Shown: positions 23,802-31,186 of the stretch, piece after piece
Numbering within the stretch: position 1 is the stretch's first letter
How the letters are laid out: every line of letters starts with the position of its first letter
NCBI GenBank assembly: GCA_904398325.1
Contig: CAJFPC010000005.1
Span: forward strand, 1 to 39,108
Direction of reading: 5' to 3'
From: Candidatus Neoruminococcus faecicola
Lineage (GTDB): Bacteria; Bacillota; Clostridia; Oscillospirales; Ruminococcaceae
Length of the DNA: 39,108 nt
The notes under the pieces: generated by a model
The model's database searches: none
Told to the model about the DNA's origin: nothing
What the model saw: the letters and a program-made list of their open reading frames with translations, nothing else
Program-made: the position numbers and the translations under genes

Positions 23802-25061
23802 TTAAGAAATCTCGGTGATCTGGAACACCATCTGGTGCTCGCCCACCGCCCACACCAGGCCCTTGCCCGGCGCGGAAACATTCACCGGCAGCATGTGCTG
23901 CCCTTCCATAATCTCGATGGTGGAGGCATCCAGCTCGATGACCAGGTCGTTGGAGGTCATGGTCTCCAGCACCTCGGCCGGGCCGAACACCTGCACCTGG
24001 GCCAGCCGGCGGCTGACAGGGGTGATCTCATATCCGCTGGGGACATTGAGCACCCGCACATTGGTCAGATCGAAATACCGGCTCTCGTAGCCCTCGCTCT
24101 CAAAGGCAACATCGACGGTATCCACATCGTCAATGTTGATAAATCCATCCGGCAGATGCACCGAGAATTCATAGGGCGGGTCCAGCGTCAGGGATTTGAA
24201 ATCGATATAGCCCAGATTCAGCTCGGTGTAGCGGTCCTGCACATCCACCGGCATGGCGCAGCGCACCGTATCCTGCGAGAAGGAGTATTCCAGCTCTTCC
24301 AGCGGGAAATCCGTCGGGATATTGGTGAACCCGATGGTCACCGGCAGATCCTTCACCCGCATCACCGTGATGGTCACATCCACGGTCTCATGATCCAAGT
24401 TCAGATAATCGGATTCCACCGCGTTGCCGTCGGCATCCAGCAGCATCACCTGGCTGGTGACCACCCGGGAGCGGCTCAGCTCCCCATCCAGGTTGACCGC
24501 CACCACGCAGGAGGCCACCCGATCCACCTCCGCCTGGGGGCCGGTGACCACCACCTGGCTGGGAGTCACCGTCTCATCCAGCGCCATGTAGCCGTCCGCC
24601 ACCGAAAGGCCGGTGATCATCGCCTGCACCGTCAGGGTCTTGCTGGCCTGCCGGTCAAAGCGGATGGTGGTGCGCTCCGGCGTATAGGAGACGATCTGGA
24701 ACTCCTTGTCGCTGGTATTGGTCACTGCCACCGGCAAAGAAAAGGAGCCCGCTTCGGTCACGGTGCCCAGCTGGGCATAAGCACTTAAATCATCGCTGGT
24801 CACATTGCCGATCACGCTGCGCTGGCCGCTGATGGTCACGTTGACCGTCTGCTGCTGGGTATCGTCCACCGGCTTAAGGCCGAGCTGCACCAGCTGGGCT
24901 GAGGTGGTATCCACCTGGATGGGCACTCCCCGGACAGTGGTAGTGCCCACCTGGTCGATGAAGTTGACCACAATAAACCAGGAAATCACCGCGATCAGCA
25001 CCGAGAGGATGCGCAGGAAAATATCGTTGTGAAACAGTTCCTTCAAATTGATTTTCTTCAT
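23802..25061 (-). CDS. cdaR: CdaR (YbbR-domain regulator of diadenylate cyclase)
   Basis: A 419-residue protein with one N-terminal membrane helix (~14-35, IFLRILSVLIAVISWFIVV) and an extracellular portion made of apparently four YbbR repeats. These are seen as repeated beta units, each with a VxGP-like turn: VTISGQRSVIGNV, VTGPQAEVDRV, and VFGPAEVLETM. CdaR binds and modulates CdaA at the membrane. The ATG overlaps the cdaA stop by 4 bases (ATGA), so the pair is translated in a coupled way. In Bacillus and many relatives glmM follows; here an FAD dehydrogenase does. Confidence 0.95.
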   Translation of the reverse strand: MKKINLKELFHNDIFLRILSVLIAVISWFIVVNFIDQVGTTTVRGVPIQVDTTSAQLVQLGLKPVDDTQQQTVNVTISGQRSVIGNVTSDDLSAYAQLGTVTEAGSFSLPVAVTNTSDKEFQIVSYTPERTTIRFDRQASKTLTVQAMITGLSVADGYMALDETVTPSQVVVTGPQAEVDRVASCVVAVNLDGELSRSRVVTSQVMLLDADGNAVESDYLNLDHETVDVTITVMRVKDLPVTIGFTNIPTDFPLEELEYSFSQDTVRCAMPVDVQDRYTELNLGYIDFKSLTLDPPYEFSVHLPDGFINIDDVDTVDVAFESEGYESRYFDLTNVRVLNVPSGYEITPVSRRLAQVQVFGPAEVLETMTSNDLVIELDASTIEIMEGQHMLPVNVSAPGKGLVWAVGEHQMVFQITEIS

Positions 25062-25927
25062 CGTTTCACCCTCCGGAACAGGCCCCGTTTCTTTTCGCCG
25101 GGTTGATCTGTCTCTTCACCCGTCAGGCGGCTGACCAGCTCCTTGGCCAGCGTTTCCTTATTAAAGCCCCGCTGGATTTCACCATTATTGGCGATGGAGA
25201 TGGTGCCGTTTTCCTCCGATACCACCACCACCACCGCATCCGATACCTCGCTGACCCCCAGGGCCGCCCGGTGGCGGGTGCCCATTTCCCGGCTGATGGT
25301 CTGGTTATCTGACAAGGGCAGGAAGCACCCCGCCGCGTAAACCTTGTTGTCGCGGATGATCATGGCACCGTCATGCAGCGGCGAATTGGGGAAAAAGATA
25401 TTCCGAATCAGCTCCGGCGTGGGCTGGGCGTCCACCACTGTGCCGGTCTTGACGATTTCGCCCAGCATGGTGGTGCGCTCGATAACGATTAAGGCGCCGA
25501 TTTTCTGGGCGCTCATGGCGGCGCAGCTCTCGCTGACCACCTGGATCATCGACTGGGTGCGCACGCTGCGGGCCATTTTTTCCTCGTCGTTGGCGCCGAA
25601 AAAGGCAAACTGCCGCCCGCTGAATTTCACCCGGCCCACCTGCTCCAGCACCCGGCGGAGCTCCGGCTGGAACACTACCACCAGGGAAATCAGCCCTACC
25701 TGCAGGATGTTGCGCATGATAAAGCTGATGGTATTCAGGTGGATCTGCTCGGCAATGGCGTAGATGACAATAACCGCCAGGATGCCCTTGACCAGCTGGG
25801 CGGCGCGGGTCTCCCGCACCAGCTTGATGATGTGATAGACAATATAAGCCACCACCGCCACATCGAGGATGTCGGTGGGCGATATGGTGCGGAATATGCT
25901 CTGCAGACGGTCAAAAATCGCAATCAC
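25058..25927 (-). CDS. cdaA: Membrane diadenylate cyclase CdaA (c-di-AMP synthase)
   Basis: A 289-residue enzyme that joins two ATP into c-di-AMP. Three N-terminal membrane helices (~18-85, ending QPELRRVLEQVG) precede the DAC domain, with catalytic D186-G187-A188 (LHDGAM) and R218-H219-R220 (GTRHRAALG). The C-terminal tail is basic (KKRGLFRRVKR). The start is GTG 25927 with AGGAAGGA upstream. Promoter at 25963-25990. c-di-AMP controls potassium and osmolyte uptake and wall homeostasis; it is usually essential. Confidence 0.97.
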   Translation of the reverse strand: MIAIFDRLQSIFRTISPTDILDVAVVAYIVYHIIKLVRETRAAQLVKGILAVIVIYAIAEQIHLNTISFIMRNILQVGLISLVVVFQPELRRVLEQVGRVKFSGRQFAFFGANDEEKMARSVRTQSMIQVVSESCAAMSAQKIGALIVIERTTMLGEIVKTGTVVDAQPTPELIRNIFFPNSPLHDGAMIIRDNKVYAAGCFLPLSDNQTISREMGTRHRAALGVSEVSDAVVVVVSEENGTISIANNGEIQRGFNKETLAKELVSRLTGEETDQPGEKKRGLFRRVKR

Positions 25928-25962
25928 GGCAGCCGGTCCTTCCTGTTACTTTCTTCCTATCC

Positions 25963-25990
25963 ATTTTAGCATAACTATCCGGCAATTCAA
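25963..25990 (-). promoter_or_regulatory. Extended -10 promoter of cdaA-cdaR
   Basis: Minus strand TTGAAT (25990-25985), 16-base spacer, TAAAAT (25968-25963) with TG upstream; about 30 bases ahead of the cdaA start. Confidence 0.65.
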
Positions 25991-26044
25991 ACCGTTTTCC
26001 AAAAGTTTTTTCTTCTTTTCACCAGACTTTTCCACCCGGCCTGC

Positions 26045-27181
26045 TCAAAAGCGCTCCCGCACGCAGGCGAGGAAGCTTTCCACCTCCTCCGGCCGGTTGT
26101 AGCTGCCAAAGCTTGCCCGCACCAGCCCTTCCTTCAGGGTGCCCAGGGTGTGATGCGCCAAATAGGAACAGTGCAGCCCGGCCCGCACGGCGATGCCTTC
26201 TTCGGCCAGGCGTGCGGCGGCCTCTTCGCTGGGCAGCCCCTCGGCTGCAAAGGAGACCACCGGCAGAGCGCGGCCATAGGCCGGCGTTTCGCTGTAAAGG
26301 CGAATTCCTTTTATCTCGGATAAGCCCTCATACAGACGCGCCGCCAGGGCCAGCTGCCGCTCATAAAGGTGTCCCGGGCCCTTGTCACGCACATAGCCAA
26401 GCCCCGCCCCCAGCCCCAGGATGCCCAGGGTATTGACGGTGCCGCTTTCCAGCCGGTCCGGCATGAGAGAGGGCTGGGCCCTTTCCTGCGACTGGCTGCC
26501 GGTTCCGCCTTCCATCAGGGTATTCATCCGCGCACCGTGGGGCGTGATCAGCACCCCCGTCCCGGAAGGGCCGTACAGCCCCTTGTGCCCCGGCAGACAG
26601 AGGAAATCGATGAAATCCTTTTTCATGGAAATGGGCAGCAGCCCCGCGCTCTGGGCGCCATCCACCAAAAAGAGGCAGCCCTTCAGCCGCGCCAGCTGCC
26701 CCAGCCGCCGGATCGGCTGCACCCGCCCGGTGACATTGGAGCCGTGGGCGGCCACAATCAGCCGGGTGTTGCCGCGCAGCAGGCGGCGGTAGTTTTCCAC
26801 CGTCTCATCCGGGTCTGAGGAGGTGGGCGCCACATTGTATTCGATCAGCCCCTGCTGGGCCAGCTTGTGCAGCGGGCGCAGTACGGAATTATGCTCCAGA
26901 TCCGACACAATCACATGATCCCCCGCGCTCAGGCAGCCCTTGACCGCCAGATTGAGGGCATGGGTGCAATTCTGGGTGAACACCACCTCCTCCGGGCAGG
27001 AAGCGTCAAAAAAGTCCGCCAGCGCCTGCCGGCAGCTGTAGACCTGCTCCGCCGTGGCCATCGCCATGGGATAGCCGCTGCGCCCGGGGTTGGCGCCGTA
27101 ATGGAAAAACCCCCGCACCATCGCCCGGATAACCGCCGGCGGTTTGGGATAGGTGGTGGCTGCGTTGTCAAGATAAATCAT
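26045..27181 (-). CDS. Cysteine desulfurase-family (class V aminotransferase fold) enzyme
   Basis: A 378-residue PLP enzyme. YLDNAATTYPKP is the classic start; TQNCTHALNLAV, Asp174 (LVDGAQSAG) and the PLP lysine Lys200 (PGHKGLYG) are intact. The catalytic cysteine is Cys338 in RAGLHCSYLAHH. It looks like the clostridial cysteine-desulfurase subgroup rather than IscS/NifS; whether it works on cysteine or selenocysteine cannot be told. The gene overlaps the upstream DUF3343 gene by 14 bases, which ties the two together. No IscU or SufBCD nearby, so sulfur or selenium delivery to another acceptor is inferred. Confidence 0.9.
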   Translation of the reverse strand: MIYLDNAATTYPKPPAVIRAMVRGFFHYGANPGRSGYPMAMATAEQVYSCRQALADFFDASCPEEVVFTQNCTHALNLAVKGCLSAGDHVIVSDLEHNSVLRPLHKLAQQGLIEYNVAPTSSDPDETVENYRRLLRGNTRLIVAAHGSNVTGRVQPIRRLGQLARLKGCLFLVDGAQSAGLLPISMKKDFIDFLCLPGHKGLYGPSGTGVLITPHGARMNTLMEGGTGSQSQERAQPSLMPDRLESGTVNTLGILGLGAGLGYVRDKGPGHLYERQLALAARLYEGLSEIKGIRLYSETPAYGRALPVVSFAAEGLPSEEAAARLAEEGIAVRAGLHCSYLAHHTLGTLKEGLVRASFGSYNRPEEVESFLACVRERF

Positions 27182-27413
27182 CGCGCCGCCCTCCTTCCTC
27201 GCGGGCCTTCACCTGGATGCCCGCCTCCTGGATGAGCCGCTGCGCCCGGTCCGCCTCTTGGGTCAGGACCAGGCCGTAGCCGCAGCCAAAGCGCTCCAGA
27301 TCCCGCCGGTTGCGCACCAGCTGGCAGGGGATGCCCGCCTGCCGCAGCAGCTGCTGGGCGCGCATGGCGTGGGTGACAGAGCCGACAAATAAAATAACAT
27401 GATCTTCTGCCAT
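27168..27413 (-). CDS. DUF3343 protein (putative Se/S carrier)
   Basis: An 81-residue protein of the DUF3343 family, described as putative selenium/sulfur carrier-like. The fold is a small alpha/beta unit: VILFVGSVTHAMRAQQLLRQ, then IPCQLV (Cys30) and FGCGYGLVL (Cys44). The second cysteine, in a CG turn, is the likely persulfide or selenide site. ATG 27413 is 7 bases from GGGAGG; the longer frame from 27431 would start inside the hairpin. It overlaps the cysteine desulfurase gene, a sensible donor for a carrier. Its ribosome binding site is buried in a hairpin (27421-27450). Confidence 0.85.
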   Translation of the reverse strand: MAEDHVILFVGSVTHAMRAQQLLRQAGIPCQLVRNRRDLERFGCGYGLVLTQEADRAQRLIQEAGIQVKAREEGGRRDDLS

Positions 27414-27420
27414 AAAAATA

Positions 27421-27450
27421 CCTCCCGTCAAGCATAGGCTATGCGGGAGG
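27421..27450 (-). promoter_or_regulatory. Hairpin sequestering the DUF3343 ribosome binding site
   Basis: On the minus transcript CCTCCCG (27450-27444) pairs with CGGGAGG (27427-27421), which contains the whole Shine-Dalgarno; inside, CATA pairs with TATG. It is followed by TATTTTT and the ATG. Could block translation, act as an attenuator, or both. Confidence 0.55.
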
Positions 27451-27534
27451 AAAAAGGCGGGTTATCCCGGCCGGGGCCGGGCTCCGGCAGCCCCAAGGCG
27501 GGAATCTGCCGGGCAGGACAGGGCCTTTTGCGGC

Positions 27535-27569
27535 AAAAAAAATCTTCCGGCCCAAAATGTGCCGGAAGA
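27535..27569 (-). terminator. Intrinsic terminator of ispF
   Basis: Perfect 9-bp stem TCTTCCGGC (27569-27561) / GCCGGAAGA (27551-27543), then eight T. It lies 14 bases after the ispF stop. Confidence 0.92.
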
Positions 27570-27582
27570 ATGCGCTGTGAAA

Positions 27583-28071
27583 TTATTTTTCTCCATCTGC
27601 CAGCGGCAGCAGCAGGCAGACCGCATGGGCGGCCATTCCCTCGCCGCTGCCGGTGAACCCCAGCCCCTCCTCGGTGGTGGCCTTCACATTCACCTGTTCG
27701 GGGGCGATGCGGCAGTCCGCAGCAATGCGGCAGCGCATTTCCTCCAGATAGGGCATCAGCTTGGGGCGCTGGGCCAGGATGGTGCAGTCCAGGTTGCCCA
27801 CCTGCCAGCCAGCCCGGTGCAGCTTTTCCGCCACCTGCCGCAGCAGCTGCCGGCTGTCGGCCCCGCGGTAGCATTCCTCCGTATCCGGGAAGTGCCGGCC
27901 GATATCCCCCAGCCCGGCGGCGCCCAGCATGCTGTCCATCACCGCGTGCAGCAGCACGTCGGCGTCGGAGTGACCGTCCAGCCCCCTCTCATAGGGGATC
28001 TCCACCCCGCCCAGGATCAGCTTCCGGCCCGGCGCCAGCCGGTGCACATCATAGCCGTGACCGATTCTCAC
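27583..28071 (-). CDS. ispF: 2-C-methyl-D-erythritol 2,4-cyclodiphosphate synthase IspF
   Basis: A 162-residue trimeric enzyme of the non-mevalonate isoprenoid pathway, forming MEcPP from CDP-ME-2-phosphate. Metal ligands are in GYDVHRL and [26 protein letters not shown] and [16 protein letters not shown] are the substrate and CMP contacts. The start is GTG 28071, whose GTGA overlaps the ispD stop by 4 bases; a longer ATG start at 28089 would lie in the ribosome site GGAGGAGGA. It ends in a strong terminator. Confidence 0.96.
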   Translation of the reverse strand: MRIGHGYDVHRLAPGRKLILGGVEIPYERGLDGHSDADVLLHAVMDSMLGAAGLGDIGRHFPDTEECYRGADSRQLLRQVAEKLHRAGWQVGNLDCTILAQRPKLMPYLEEMRCRIAADCRIAPEQVNVKATTEEGLGFTGSGEGMAAHAVCLLLPLADGEK

Positions 28072-28775
28072 GCTTCTTCCTCCTCCCATCGGGCCGCCAG
28101 CAGCGCCTGTGCCAGGCGCACATCCTGCGGCGCGGTCAGTTTCAGGTTTTCCGGGGAACCCTCGGTGAGATGCACCGCAAAGCCCGCGGCCTCCATCAGC
28201 TGGCAGTCGTCGGTATAATCCCGCCCCTGCTGCCCTGCCAGGGCGCAGGCCTTCAGATACGCCTGGGCGGCAAAGACCTGCGGCGTCTGAATGAGATAAA
28301 GCCCCTGCCGGTCCACCGTCGCGCAGATCATCCCATCCCGGACGCGCTTGACCGTATCCCGCACCGGCACCCCCAGCGCCGCCGCCCCAAAGCGGAAGGC
28401 ATCCTCCGTCACGCGCTGGATCTCCTCCGGCGTCACCAGCGGGCGCGCCCCGTCATGGACACAGTAAAAATCCGCCTCGCCGGCAGCCATCACGCCCGCC
28501 AGCACCGACGCCTGGCGGCTGTCCGCCCCGCGCACCACCGACCGGACCTTCTTTAGGCCGCAGTCCCGCACCAGGCGCAATAGGTCCGGGATCGCCTCCT
28601 CCCGGGCCGCCACCACCACACGGTCCACCGCCGGGCAGCACTCAAAGGCCCGCAGCGTGTGCAGGATCACCGGCATCCCGCCCAAGGGCATCAGCTGCTT
28701 ATCCCAGCCCATGCGGCGGGAAACGCCCGCCGCCGCAATCACCGCCGCCACCAGGGGCTTTCGTTCCACTGCCAA
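28068..28775 (-). CDS. ispD: 2-C-methyl-D-erythritol 4-phosphate cytidylyltransferase IspD
   Basis: A 235-residue enzyme of the same pathway, attaching CMP to MEP. The nucleotidyltransferase glycine-rich loop is [20 protein letters not shown]; further marks are [24 protein letters not shown] (Asp for metal), [15 protein letters not shown] and [11 protein letters not shown], followed by [14 protein letters not shown]. The start is TTG 28775, 7 bases from AGGAGG. Directly before it is a long hairpin with a weak T run. Translationally coupled to ispF. Confidence 0.96.
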   Translation of the reverse strand: MAVERKPLVAAVIAAAGVSRRMGWDKQLMPLGGMPVILHTLRAFECCPAVDRVVVAAREEAIPDLLRLVRDCGLKKVRSVVRGADSRQASVLAGVMAAGEADFYCVHDGARPLVTPEEIQRVTEDAFRFGAAALGVPVRDTVKRVRDGMICATVDRQGLYLIQTPQVFAAQAYLKACALAGQQGRDYTDDCQLMEAAGFAVHLTEGSPENLKLTAPQDVRLAQALLAARWEEEEA

Positions 28776-28792
28776 AATGCTTCCTCCTTCGC

Positions 28793-28830
28793 CAAATCAA
28801 AAGGGCGCCGACAGCCGGTCAGCGCCCTTT
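28793..28830 (-). terminator. Long hairpin between the DivIVA-like gene and ispD
   Basis: Minus strand AAAGGGCGC plus TGAC pairs with GTCG plus GCGCCCTTT: 13 bp with one G-U pair and a 5-base loop, followed by TTTTGATTT. The imperfect T run suggests partial termination; the ribosome site of ispD begins within ~10 bases of it. Confidence 0.6.
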
Positions 28831-28927
28831 CTCCTTTCGTCTGAATATGCGGCGCAAAAAGCCCCTTCCATAAAACGCAGCCTGCCCGGCAGCCTTTGCC
28901 CGCCCCGATCCGCCTGAAACCGCTGGA

Positions 28928-29629
28928 TCACTCTGCGACGATTTCTTCGGCGCTGCGAAAAAACGCTTCCCGCTGCTTCAGGGTGGCCTCTGCCTCCTTG
29001 TCGCAGCTTTCCTGCAGGGTCTTCATGCGCTCCTCCAGCTGCTGCATCTGGCGGCAGCTTTCCTCCATCTGGGCGCGCAGCTGGGCCACAGTGCCGGCCA
29101 GCGCCTGAGAGCGCTCCGAAAGATCCCCCACAAAGACGGCGGCGCTCTTTTCCACCGCCTGTGCCTTGGCCTTGGCCTCCGAGAGGATGTTTTCCGCCGC
29201 GCGGTTGGCCTTGATGATGATATCCCCCACCTCTTTGGCGGCGCTGTCCTCCTGCTGGGCGGCGTTCTGCTGGGCGCTCTGGGCCGCCTCCTCGCAGCGC
29301 TGCTGCAGCAGGCGGTTGTGCTCCAGCTGGATGCGCGCCTCCCGATCCTTCTGGGAAAGCTCCCGCTCCAGGCGGGTCACGTCCCCTTCCTTCTGCGCCA
29401 GGGAGGCCTCCAGCTCCTCCACCCGCTGGGCCAGGGTGGCCAGCTTCTGATCCTGCTCGGCGGAGTATTCCTCATACTTCTGGTTCTGCTGAACCGCATC
29501 CTGCAGCTGGCCCTCCAGCCGCTGCAGCTCCTCCTGGTGTTTCTGATCCTGCTCGCAGATATAATCCAGCACGGATTTTTTGTCAAACCCGCCAAAGGTC
29601 ACAGTCTTAAACACGATATTATCGCTCAT
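28928..29629 (-). CDS. DivIVA-like coiled-coil protein
   Basis: A 233-residue, strongly coiled-coil cytosolic protein. The first ~25 residues (FKTVTFGGFDKKSVLDYI) resemble the short N-terminal DivIVA-type domain used by clostridial division/pole proteins. Heptad-rich helices (~30-125) follow, then KANRAAENILSEAKAKAQ (~145-165), the DivIVA-type C-terminal segment, and a further coiled coil. Likely scaffolds a polar or septal complex; the exact partner is unknown. ATG 29629 is 8 bases from AGGAGGG. It is transcribed from a strong promoter divergent to the HAD gene and is followed by ispD after a hairpin. Confidence 0.8.
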   Translation of the reverse strand: MSDNIVFKTVTFGGFDKKSVLDYICEQDQKHQEELQRLEGQLQDAVQQNQKYEEYSAEQDQKLATLAQRVEELEASLAQKEGDVTRLERELSQKDREARIQLEHNRLLQQRCEEAAQSAQQNAAQQEDSAAKEVGDIIIKANRAAENILSEAKAKAQAVEKSAAVFVGDLSERSQALAGTVAQLRAQMEESCRQMQQLEERMKTLQESCDKEAEATLKQREAFFRSAEEIVAE

Positions 29630-29709
29630 GGGCGGCACCCTCCTGTACAAACTTGCCCGCCGCAGGGCAAAGCCCGCGCAGACGAAATAAAAGAACCGTT
29701 GCTATGGCT

Positions 29710-29737
29710 ATTATAACATTTTATCCGCAAGATACAA
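29710..29737 (-). promoter_or_regulatory. Extended -10 promoter of the DivIVA-like gene
   Basis: Minus strand TTGTAT (29737-29732), 16-base spacer, perfect TATAAT (29715-29710) with TG upstream. Leader about 75 bases. Confidence 0.7.
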
Positions 29738-29807
29738 CATTTTCGCGCGATTTTCACCCAAAATCCGCCCGCAGGCGCATTTTTTCGGGGAGCAGGGGGC
29801 GCCGCCC

Positions 29808-29836
29808 TTTTCATCCGGGCAAAAAGCTGGTATCAT
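29808..29836 (+). promoter_or_regulatory. Extended -10 promoter of the HAD gene
   Basis: TTTTCA (29808-29813), 17-base spacer, TATCAT (29831-29836) with TG at 29828-29829, 34 bases before the start codon. Confidence 0.6.
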
Positions 29837-29870
29837 ATTTCCAGACTATCACACCGGAAAGGACCGAATC

Positions 29871-30527
29871 ATGAACACAAACAAAAAACTGGTCATCTTT
29901 GACCTGGACGGAACCCTCAACGACACTTCCCTCTATGTGATCCCCGCCACCCGCCGCGCCCTGGCTGAAATGGGCGTCACCGGCATCACCGACGAAGAGA
30001 TCATGCGCAATGTGGGCGCCTCCTGGCGGGAGGCCTGCGAGCGGTATCTGCCCGGCCAGCCACAGGAGGTGCACCGGGCCTATTCCGACCGGTATTCTCA
30101 GGCGGAACGGGAGCTGTGCCGGGAACAGCACGGCACCTTCCCCGGCGTGCCGGAGCTGCTCCGGCAGCTGAAGGCGGAGGGCTATCTGCTGGCCATCTGC
30201 TCCAACGCGTCGCTGCGCTATATCAAAATGGTATGCGGGTATCTGGAGTTTCTTCCCTATTTTGATGATTTTGCGCCGCTGGAGCCGGAGATGACCGAGA
30301 AGGCCCAATCCATGAAAAAGCTGCTGGACCGCCTTTGCCCCGACTGGGCGGTCATGGCAGGCGACCGGCACTACGACCTGGAGGCCGCCCGCAAAAACGG
30401 GATCCCCTTCATCGGCTGCGGTTATGGCTACCAGCGGCCGGGGGAGCTGGACGGCGCCGATTTTTACGCCGCGGCACCCTTTCAGGTGCTCCAGGGGGTT
30501 CACCTGCTGGAGAAGCACCGCCCATAA
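29871..30527 (+). CDS. HAD-family hydrolase (phosphoglycolate phosphatase-like)
   Basis: A 218-residue phosphatase of HAD subfamily I with an alpha-helical cap. Motif I is FDLDGTLND (Asp11 nucleophile, Asp13 acid), motif II CSNAS (~104), motif III the Lys near AQSMKKLL (~146), motif IV GDRHYDLEAARKNG (~164). Gph/YqaB-like; substrate not predictable. ATG 29871 follows GGAAAGGA. It is transcribed alone and meets merR tail to tail at a shared terminator. Confidence 0.9.
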   Translation: MNTNKKLVIFDLDGTLNDTSLYVIPATRRALAEMGVTGITDEEIMRNVGASWREACERYLPGQPQEVHRAYSDRYSQAERELCREQHGTFPGVPELLRQLKAEGYLLAICSNASLRYIKMVCGYLEFLPYFDDFAPLEPEMTEKAQSMKKLLDRLCPDWAVMAGDRHYDLEAARKNGIPFIGCGYGYQRPGELDGADFYAAAPFQVLQGVHLLEKHRP

Positions 30528-30532
30528 GCCAG

Positions 30533-30561
30533 AAAAAAAGAGCCGGATACCGGCTCTTTTT
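30533..30561. terminator. Bidirectional terminator between the convergent HAD and merR genes
   Basis: Stem GAGCCGG (30540-30546) / CCGGCTC (30550-30556) with an ATA loop, flanked by A and T runs on both sides; the two genes end 6 and 8 bases outside it. Confidence 0.9.
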
Positions 30562-30568
30562 GTGTTTC

Positions 30569-30979
30569 TCAGGCGCTTTCCCCCTGCTCCTGCCCGGAAA
30601 TGGACTGGGCGAGGCTTTCCTCTTTCTGAAGCAGGATCTCATCGTAGCGGCTGATCTTATAATCCAGGCGGCTGAGCACCTCCTGCATCTGGGCGATGCG
30701 GTCGGCCAGGTTTTTGCGCTCCTCCAGCAAAATCGCCTTGCGGGCGGCCACCGTCTGCCGCCCCAGGGCAAACAGGCGGACATATTCGATCAGGCTCTCG
30801 ATGGGGATGCCTGCGCTGCGCATGCATTTGATAAAATTCACCCAATTGCAGCTGGCCTCGTCATAATCCCGGATACCGCTGGCATTGCGCCTGACCGGCG
30901 GGATCAGACCGATGCGCTCGTAATACCGCAGGGTGTCGGCGGAGATGCCGTATTGCTTGGATACTTCTGCAATGGTCAT
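30569..30979 (-). CDS. MerR-family regulator, AdhR/NmlR-like, with conserved Cys52
   Basis: A 136-residue dimeric transcription regulator. The winged helix-turn-helix is clear (IAEVSKQYGISADTLRYYER, GLIPPVRRNASGIRDY), followed by the helix carrying FIKCMRSAGIPIESLIEYV and a coiled-coil dimerisation helix (~75-118). It lacks the C-terminal metal-binding loop of metal sensors. Cys52 in KCMR sits at the position of the redox/aldehyde-sensing Cys52 of Bacillus AdhR, and Cys44 is nearby; electrophile sensing is therefore inferred. The promoter at 31004-31034 carries a MerR-type operator, so it should control itself. ATG 30979 follows GGGAGG. No obvious target gene is beside it. Confidence 0.9.
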   Translation of the reverse strand: MTIAEVSKQYGISADTLRYYERIGLIPPVRRNASGIRDYDEASCNWVNFIKCMRSAGIPIESLIEYVRLFALGRQTVAARKAILLEERKNLADRIAQMQEVLSRLDYKISRYDEILLQKEESLAQSISGQEQGESA

Positions 30980-31003
30980 GGCAATATCCCTCCCTTTTTT
31001 GTC

Positions 31004-31034
31004 ATTTTATCACCTGGAGTCTGCTCCAAGTCAA
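31004..31034 (-). promoter_or_regulatory. MerR-type promoter/operator of merR (19-bp spacer)
   Basis: Minus strand TTGACT (31034-31029), a 19-base spacer, TAAAAT (31009-31004) with TG upstream. The spacer holds the dyad CTTGGAG (31030-31024)-CAGA-CTCCAGG (31019-31013), one mismatch. Long spacer plus central dyad is the hallmark of MerR activators. Confidence 0.75.
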
Positions 31035-31107
31035 GGGCTTTTGATGAAAAAAACGCCTGTTTTTTACCGGCGGCCGGGCGCTGCCTGCGCAAATCCCCAC
31101 AAAGCCC

Positions 31108-31136
31108 TTGCCGGGACGCCCCGGACATGGTATCAT
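31108..31136 (+). promoter_or_regulatory. Extended -10 promoter of the 31187 membrane-protein gene
   Basis: TTGCCG (31108-31113), 17-base spacer, TATCAT (31131-31136) with TG before it; same nine-base extended -10 as the HAD promoter. Confidence 0.6.
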
Positions 31137-31186
31137 AGAGAAAGCGCGGCCCGCGCCCTCTGCTGCAGGGCCAAAAGGAGGTCTCT

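Noticed and set aside
20439-23805. Two long + strand frames opposite recJ and the FAD dehydrogenase
   Set aside because: Shadow frames; one even crosses the recJ promoter and terminator region, and the translations resemble no family.
27428-27874. 148-codon minus frame running through the DUF3343 leader
   Set aside because: Mostly the wrong frame of ispF, runs through the ispF terminator, and is Gly/Pro/Ala/Arg-rich with no ribosome site.
28831-28927. A 24-codon frame between the DivIVA-like gene and ispD
   Set aside because: No ribosome site, and it reads through the hairpin stem; nothing supports it as a gene.
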